Shown: one piece after another, positions 57,329 to 64,000 of the stretch
Numbering within the stretch: the first letter of the stretch is position 1
Layout: every line of letters begins with the position of its first letter
Origin: Acanthococcus lagerstroemiae
Taxonomy: Eukaryota; Arthropoda; Insecta; Hemiptera; Eriococcidae
Assembly (NCBI GenBank): GCA_031841125.1
Contig: CM063114.1
Coordinates: forward strand, 36,663,574 to 36,727,573
Length of the DNA: 64,000 bases
Reading direction: 5' to 3'
Notes under the pieces: model-generated
What the model saw: the letters and a program-made list of their open reading frames with translations, nothing else
Told to the model about the DNA's origin: nothing
Databases searched by the model: none
Position numbers and translations under genes: made by a program

Positions 57329-57697
57329 GCTCCTTCTCTAATCTCCCACACAAGGAGCTACCAAAACAAAATTTATGTAGTTAAAAACTGATTCCGAATT
57401 TCAACATTCGAATTTTCAAACTTATATCGTGTATTGAATAATGAAGATAGGTAATAAATAATCCAGTGAATTGTTATTACTTTTCCATTATACTACCCAT
57501 TGTACCTACATTTAAAAAATGTCCAAGTTGGAATTTGTTACCGAATTCGTTTTGAAAATCTGATATGTTTCAAACTTAACAGACTTGAAGTCCATTCAAT
57601 TTTAAGAATACGTCGTACACGTACATTACGCTTTTCTTTAATTTGACGAGAACTAGAACTAGTTTCCGTTTCCCCCATCTAAGCTGGAACACCCTAT

Positions 57698-58379
57698 ATA
57701 TGTAATCCAGTACTACATACCAAAGTACACATAACCCTCTGGTTTATTAGTAGCCCATCCCTCCGAATTTTCAAAGATGTATTATTATCATGAAAGTTAT
57801 TGTTTTTCTTCTGAAGATTTTGTCCCCTGGGGAAAGTCTTGCACAGAGGTACAGAAAGCTCATTTCAAAATCAGTCAACTCTTTCATACATACAAGAGTT
57901 GGTAATTCATTCAGAGCCAACTTCTCAATGAATAATGAGTTAAATGAATCACCAACTCCTCGAATAAGTTCATGAATTAACACGTAACCAATACACTAAG
58001 TGAGTTGATAAGTTACTGCATCAACTTATCCAGTTATTTAGTACCTAGCTAATGCATAATTACAAACATTTTCGGTCTGAATGTTGGCTTTTGGCTCTTC
58101 GATTGTAACCTCTAACTGTTTGTTTATGCTCTAAAGACAGAGTTGATAGTTGAAAACATAGAAATGAGTTGGATGAGTTACGAATGAGTAACAAAAAAAG
58201 AGGTAAAACTCAACTGATTTCTAGATTAAAAGTTTTGCTCACCTCTTGTCCTATCCCATCCCACTCACCGAAAGTGGCAGCGCTCATACTTCGGAAAAAT
58301 AAAGAATTTTGACAGTATATGTAGAGCACTCTGAAATCGCCATCATGCTGCAATAGGTATTTTATTGCGAAAATATTAA
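57698..58379. other. Unassigned non-coding DNA
   Basis: GAGTTG / CAACTC words recur between 57930 and 58210. Both-strand frames at 57771-57983 overlap and look like chance. Confidence 0.3.
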
Positions 58380-58745
58380 GTAGACCTCCCGACCTTCAAT
58401 AATACTATTTTTTGCCATAAAAAGTCCAATAGGACTAACAGTTTGCAAGATAGGATTTTAAAAAAATCGACATCATGCACTCTTAGTCCCTCTGGCTCCT
58501 GATCCAACGGACTGATAACGCTCATTTTCGAATTTGAACCACATTAGGGTCGTAAAAGCTCATTATGAAAACTTCAGTTGACGAGGTCAATTACAGACGA
58601 CTGAAATGTTAGACAACGCCATTTCCTCCGAAACATACATATTGGTTTCCCACTTCCCTGTAAATGGTCCAGCCCGATCTATTTATGAACTCGGCTTTCG
58701 CTCTATAATCACGGACAACATATAAAATTTCAGCTTCCTGCCTTG
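58380..58745. repeat. Dispersed repeat, copy 2 (with 15515-15840)
   Basis: Shares ordered landmarks with copy 1: GTAGACCTC, GGCTCCTGATCC, GGACTGATAA, GTCAATTACA, GACAACGCCA then TTTCC, GGACAACATAT and ATTTCAGC. Same orientation. Neither copy keeps an open frame across the match. Confidence 0.65.
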
Positions 58746-60400
58746 ATACAGCTCTCGTTACTCGTCGAACGGAAGTCTCGCATCAGTCAAACAGAAAAAA
58801 CTTCGCGATAATTGCACATGGCTGCACTTCGTCTGCTGAAAAAGAAGGCGCCATGACACACGAGAACAAAACAGAAAACGGTGCCCTCAAATGATGAAAC
58901 GAGCACGCCCCTGTTCAGCAGTAGCCAATGAAGATTCTTCAAGATACCCTTTTTGGATCTGGAAGGCGATTATCGACGCTGTGTAAATCGTGCTAGCTTG
59001 ACAGGGCCAGCAGGACCAATTGTTCTCAGGTTTTCTCAGGCTGACCAGCCATCAGAATTTGTTCGCCCACACTGCGATATCACTCAGGGCTCTCCAAATT
59101 TACCCAGGCTACGGGCTTGCGGCTTGAACTACCGTTTCGGGCGAATCGATCTGAAATATTTACTGTGCCTTGAAATGTGGCACTTGAAATGTGGCACACG
59201 ATGTCATTCACGCGATTGTTATGCCTAGATGATAGAACATGAAGCCGAAGAACTGAAGCGTATAGGTAGCTGTGGTGTGTGTCACCGACTTATTCGTACC
59301 ACGAATATTACATAAAACATAAGGTCGAACACAAATAGCACCTAACCGGCAGCGATGATGTATTGGCCCGTGGTAGGTATTATAGTTCACAGGTGAAAAT
59401 GAATTACGCTCGTTACAACGATCTGTGCCTACCTTCGATTAGAGAAACTAAAGCCATACGCCGAACAAGTTGTACATTATACTGTCTGCAGAAACCGAAA
59501 ACAACCTTTATACAAATATTGCACGCGTATACAGGGCAGATCACTTGAATAAAAAGAGTACTTCATAACGAGACAAATTAAACAGCGAACGAGCACAAGT
59601 TACGTAACATCGAAAAATTTCCAACATACTCGTATACTACATCGAATAAAAATCACAGTGGATGAACGAGTTGTGCAGGCAATAAACTGACCCACTCGTA
59701 CGCGAAAGTCGAAAAATAGGAAGAAATTTCGTGATGTATTAACTATGTATAAAGTATATCCGCATTCGCAAATTGGAATGCGAAAATGAGCAGGCCAGCA
59801 CACGAAATCGAAAATACCGATCCTGACACTCCGGCTCCCCGATGCACGAAGAAACCTTGCTCGCTAGGTCAGTTATCGCAAATTCCGTCTAAAATATCAT
59901 CCAGCCAGTGGAAATTCTCAAAACAATACAACTTGATACTGACATATCGACGTCTATATCGATACATTTTTAACAACAAAATGCGCTTCACCTGCCAGAA
60001 CTCAGCTGACTGACATACTTACAAGTGTAAACAAACGTGCTTTCGATTTCAACCACCTATGTCAATAATCGAGATAATCTGAATGGCTCTTCGTGTGCAA
60101 CAGTTGTAAATTAAATCTCCATAGAACCTAATCAATTCTTTCTACATACATGGCTGTTCACAAGTTATGTAATCTGATTTCAACTCATTCAAGTCCCCTC
60201 CACCCTTACAACATTGTCACTTGAACACATTCTTTGAAACTTGAGAAAAAATTGCAATCAAGAATCGTGGTACAGAATCAATTATGCCTCTCCCCTCTCC
60301 CACAAATATAATTACGCGTAATCGAATGTCAGACCACTTCTTCGATGATTGTATAAACTGCCCCTAATTTCAAATTATGTATTGCTAAAGCGCTATAAAT
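58746..60400. other. Unassigned non-coding DNA
   Basis: GAAATGTGGCACTTGAAATGTGGCACAC at 59173 is a 14-bp direct duplication. The 91-codon plus-strand frame at 58953-59228 lies in slightly GC-richer sequence but carries no motif that I recognise. Confidence 0.3.
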
Positions 60401-60536
60401 ACGAGTGGGGAATACGCCATTTTTTATCCAACCACGCCCGTCGATGCCGAATTGACTACGCAGTACGCTCCGCATAGTGGGATTCGGCATCCACGGGCAC
60501 GGTTGGATAAAAAATGGCGTATTTCCCTCACTTGGT
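60401..60536. mobile_element. Palindromic MITE family A, copy 3
   Basis: ACGAGTGGGGAATACGCCAT on the left is answered by ATGGCGTATTTCCCTCACTTGG on the right. The interior keeps the family core: ATCCAACCACGCCCGTCGAT, GCCGAATTGACTACGCAGTACG, CTCCGCATAGTGGGATTCGG and CATCCACGGGCACGGTTGGAT. The best-preserved palindrome of the three copies. Confidence 0.87.
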
Positions 60537-62470
60537 TGCTGATTTCGTTAATTGCTGTACTTCATTTACACTTCAACAGAGGCATACCAAGTTAGGGCTT
60601 GTTCGCGCTGATGTCACCAGTTTACTAAATTTGAAGAAAACAAAGGACTAATGAACTTAATATCGCTTCAAATAACACTTTTGCGATTCAATGTATCAAT
60701 GTATTTCGGTATTATTTACTCAATATTATTATTTTAAAGAATAGGTAAAATTCAGCACATTACTTCGATGTAATTGCTTGTCAACAAAATAATTCGAGCA
60801 TCCCACTCCTCATTGTACATAGAAATCGCGAGCTGAATTTTCTAAGTAATTCTTTCGTTTGCCCCAGTTTATTCATTTGGCCGACCAGCTTGACCACTCC
60901 CCTTGACTCTTAGTTACCTTCGTCCAAAGAGAGACCTTCTATTCTTCACGAGACACTAAAAATTCCTTATCAGTTAGACGTCATTTTTACAGTTCCAATT
61001 AACAGGACTGACTGGAACCTAAATTGAAGTAGCGAAAAGAATCTGAATTTGGACCTAATCCTGTTCTAAATAATCATGAACACCTTTGCATCGAACCATT
61101 GGTGGTGAGGATGATATAAGGATAACGGGGGACTGAGCATCTGTTTTGCACAAAAGACATTGATGGACGTACGTACAGGCCCGTAGCCTGAAGAGCCACG
61201 GGGCAATATCTCCGAGAAAACGAGAACATCTCTCGCTATCAAAGAACTTCGCTCCTTCAAAAATTATACTCGCCTTTTATGATGTGTAAGAGGCGGGCTA
61301 TAACTCTGAATACACCGACAGCCCTCTTCCATTTAAGTTCTTCGTGACACATGCAACACCTTAAATTTTTATTTGGTGGTGGAAAGGGGGTGGATCAAGG
61401 GATATACACAAAGCCAAACTGACAAAAACTGATGAATTTTTTTTTTTTCTTTCTTTCTTTCTTTTATTGAGGTGTAAAATTTTCCACATAAGGAACTAGC
61501 TGAATTTTTAACCTCTATATCGTAGATGATGGAGTTTCTTTCCTGAATTAGGTCGCTAAGTTTGCGAAATGCTACATCCTAAATTTGAAGAATAGACGCC
61601 ATTCCATTTCGTTATTTACTGCGATGTTTTCAGCCTTGTGACTTCTCCATGAAAGTTAATGTATTTCTATTTTCAATCGCCGGTTTGTTATTCGCATTAA
61701 GGCAGCCAGATGTTTGCTACTCTGAATGTAGTCAAGGACTTGGAAGATGGAGAGGGGAATAAATTTAAATTTTCCGACTGAAAATCTCAGTTTTTCTGCT
61801 AACGGAAATGTTTAAATTCGACAATCGAAAAAAGAAAGAATACAAAGCCAATAATTTTAATATTTCGCGAACAATTGATTTCGTTTCCCAAACTCACGAA
61901 AATGCTGGGGGCCGGACTTTTCTAGCAATTTCTACCATTCCGCATAAAATTGCTATAAATCATTTGCTATACTGCATCGTGACAGTCTGTAATAAAACAC
62001 CTATTTGCTGGACTTAGCGCATTTTAGAAGCTAACGCTTTCAGATTTATAATTCTTTTTAGATGAGAAAAACAACTACGATGCGTTACTGCAGCGTGTAC
62101 AGTGCGTTCTGAAAGAATTATTACAACCTACTTCCATGCAGAAATCATTTTCGATAGAAAAAGACTTTGTATTTCAAGCGCATTTTTCCCAATTCGAAAT
62201 GCATGCCAAATGTAAAATTTTTCTCAGCTTTGTTGACCTGTAGTTCCGGTATAGAGAAATATTTTCCGTTGTCATTTGGTATAAAGGTTGTGTTGTTCAG
62301 TCTAAAATGGTCACAAAAATGTTTCATCTTTCTGGAACTAGAAACCAACAATGCAGAAAAAATTTCAACGTTTTCGATGGACTTCAAAAAAAGTTTTTCC
62401 ATTTTCCACTGACCTCTCATAGACATTGCGCTTTAGTAGTAAACATCAACTAAAAACCGTAAGTATTTTA
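60537..62470. other. Unassigned non-coding DNA with a (CTTT)n microsatellite
   Basis: A T-run plus (CTTT)n lies at about 61438-61466. CAGGCCCGTAGCC at about 61177 resembles a hAT-type end without a partner. Frames at 61808-62426 overlap on both strands and are not convincing. Confidence 0.3.
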
Positions 62471-63403
62471 AAGGGAATGTGCCAATTGTTGGTCAGGTGC
62501 CTAATGTTGGCCGCTACATTCTAAGTTCAATAACACTCGGTAGGAGCGCTATGAGCATCGCCCTCCCCACAGAAATGTGTTCTGTAAACTCAGGCTATAA
62601 TTCTATACAATCCCGTGTCTGTGATTTTGAAATTTATGGTGATAAGAAAGTGGTAATTTTTTCAAAGTTTGAAAAAAGGTGTTACAAAAAATAGAAATGA
62701 TAAGTACATAACACATTTTCTCATGAATGTAAATAGGTATATGTTATGCTGGAGGTCCCAAAAACATATTTTCGGGGTGTTTGCGAATTTCAGTTCGAGC
62801 TTGTGATTTGCAGGAGGTGAGAAGGGTAGTTGAAAAAATCGTTTTCAAATTGCGATAACTTCAGTTAGAATCAAATTTTTGTTTTTTTTTGTCAATTAAT
62901 ACACCCTTGTACATACCATGTCATCTATTTCTAATAAGAAATACGTAATAAACGAAAATTGAAAATGGCCAACATTTAGCACAAATTACATCTCGTACTC
63001 ACTCAACTATACCATGTTGGTCAAAATTAGTACGTGCCAGATGTTGGTCAGCCAATAATTGGCACTATTTAAAAATCGTTTTTTAGGAAAATCTATTCAG
63101 TTTAAACCAATTTCAGTCCTGTACTCTATATGTGTACACGAACTGAAATGAAGGGAACGGAATCCTATGATGAAATTTTACCTGACCAATGATTCGCACA
63201 GCGGTACCAAATGTTGGTCATTGGGTGTCTCCGTGAAATAGCTATAGTCAACATTTTTTATTGCATATTAAAAATTTCCGAGTGCATTAGCTGAGAGTAA
63301 AACAACGGTATTAATGCACTATATGGGTTTCATTTCCAAAATCGATTAGGGGAGGTGCACGAGCAGGTCAAAAAAAGTAGACCAACAATTGGCACTTTCC
63401 CTT
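62471..63403. mobile_element. Inverted-repeat element with repeated TGTTGGTC motif, 933 bp
   Basis: The left end AAGGGAATGTGCCAATTGTTGGTC is matched by GACCAACAATTGGCACTTTCCCTT at the right (about 21 of 22 paired). The motif recurs inside as CTAATGTTGGCC, TGGCCAACATTTAG, CCATGTTGGTCA, CAGATGTTGGTCAGCCAATAATTGGCAC and AAATGTTGGTCA. No transposase frame. Non-autonomous; superfamily unknown to me. Confidence 0.85.
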
Positions 63404-64000
63404 GCAAGTGCCCGAGTGCTATCATGTTCCCCTTCGTATCTGCCTTCATAGCTGCGAAAGGGGAGCTCAAATTTCAAATAAATAAATGAACTCCCTCGAA
63501 GTTCTGTGTCGGTGGTAGAAAATGGAAAATGAGGTCGATGGGTAGAAGTGCTGGATATAAGTGTTATGCCCTCTCTTTACAAAACGTATGTTTTCAAAAT
63601 ACAGTAAAACTTCGACAGATGCAGCCTTCTTCAGTGAAAACCCTCTGTAAGTCAAAAACGTTCGAAGTTTCCTTCAGCTTCAGGAATCTGTCATGTAATT
63701 TGGCTACGCGGACTGCAACAAGACCATGATAAGGTCAATCATTTCTCACGGAAAATATTGCACTGCTCTATTTCTACACGTGCAATTTGTTGCACTTTTC
63801 ATCTCTACAAGTGAAACTCTAGTACGTAATAAATATTTTCATTTCTTTAAATGCAAGTTTTTGCACGCATAACCCCTACAATGGCGTAAGGGGAGGGGGT
63901 GACGGCGCCCCGAAGCCCCAGAGATTGAATGTAAAATATGCAAAAACGAGCAATTTTTCGCCTTTAAAACACGTTTTTTCGAACAATTTCCGCTTGGGCA
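63404..64000. other. Unassigned non-coding DNA
   Basis: TGCAATTTGTTGCACTTTTC and AATGCAAGTTTTTGCACGC give small dyads near 63780-63870. No exon supported; the minus- and plus-strand frames at 63467-63729 overlap. Confidence 0.3.

Larger units (their letters stand above)
56186..57697. mobile_element. Inverted-repeat element, about 1.5 kb, enclosing other fragments
   Basis: The left end ACAGGGTGTCCCAGCTTAGG is answered at the right by TCTAAGCTGGAACACCCTAT. Inward, a diverged block with ATTTTGAAAATCGGATCATG then AATTCGTACCAACG on the left resembles the complement of AATTTGTTACCGAATTCG then TTTTGAAAATCTGAT on the right. The middle holds a tRNA-like fragment (56610-56770) and an RTE-like fragment (57011-57328), so it may be a host of later insertions. 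No transposase found. Confidence 0.6.

Noticed and set aside
1..64000. Bacterial-type operons, ribosome binding sites or terminators
   Set aside because: No long frames, no operon spacing, abundant eukaryotic mobile elements.

Overview
This window looks like nuclear DNA of an invertebrate animal, most probably an insect. It is AT-rich, has no long open reading frame, and is packed with non-autonomous transposons, tandem repeats and decayed retrotransposons. A piece of mitochondrial nad5 at 39795-39990 reads through under the invertebrate mitochondrial code (TGA=Trp, ATA=Met, AGA=Ser) except for one stop, so it is a nuclear mitochondrial insertion. A hemipteran such as a whitefly is a guess from general character only.

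No multi-exon protein-coding gene can be assembled. The only parts that look like host exons are two unrecognised candidate 3'-terminal exons. One is on the minus strand at 7689-7959 (Cys/His-rich, basic; poly(A) signal about 80 bases after the stop). The other is on the plus strand at 8907-9148 (TACTAAC branch site, CAG acceptor, 3' AATAAA). Most of the window is probably intergenic or deep intron.

Layout. 1-5 kb: sparse, one tRNA-derived SINE (1835-2270). 5.2-7.5 kb: a transposon nest of inverted arms enclosing several inverted-repeat elements. 7.6-9.2 kb: the two candidate exons. 10-14 kb: hAT-like elements at 12043 and 13183, the former with an exact 8-bp target duplication. 15.5-17.8 kb: a dispersed repeat, a degenerate short-period array, and the decayed 3' end of an R1-like non-LTR retrotransposon. 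20-25 kb: a palindromic MITE, a 180-bp hAT-like MITE and a 1.2-kb hAT-like element. 29-35 kb: a run of tandem repeats (164 bp x3, about 360 bp x3, about 200 bp x3-4) mixed with inverted-repeat elements. 38.5-40.7 kb: two inverted-repeat elements, the second carrying the nad5 fragment. 42.5-47.8 kb: a second SINE copy, four MITEs, and an array. 50.5-52 kb: an R1-like ORF1/gag remnant followed by short-period arrays. 55-57.7 kb: a GACCAAAA-type array, then an inverted-repeat element enclosing a tRNA-like fragment and an RTE-like reverse transcriptase fragment. 58-63.4 kb: the second dispersed-repeat copy, a third palindromic MITE and a 933-bp inverted-repeat element.

Nothing here works as a pathway. 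No intact transposase, reverse transcriptase or host gene is visible, so the mobile elements present are all non-autonomous or dead. The chief value of the window is in its repeat families: several can be delimited to the base by target-site duplications, and some (the degenerate short-period arrays and the elements with repeated subterminal motifs) do not match a family I can name.
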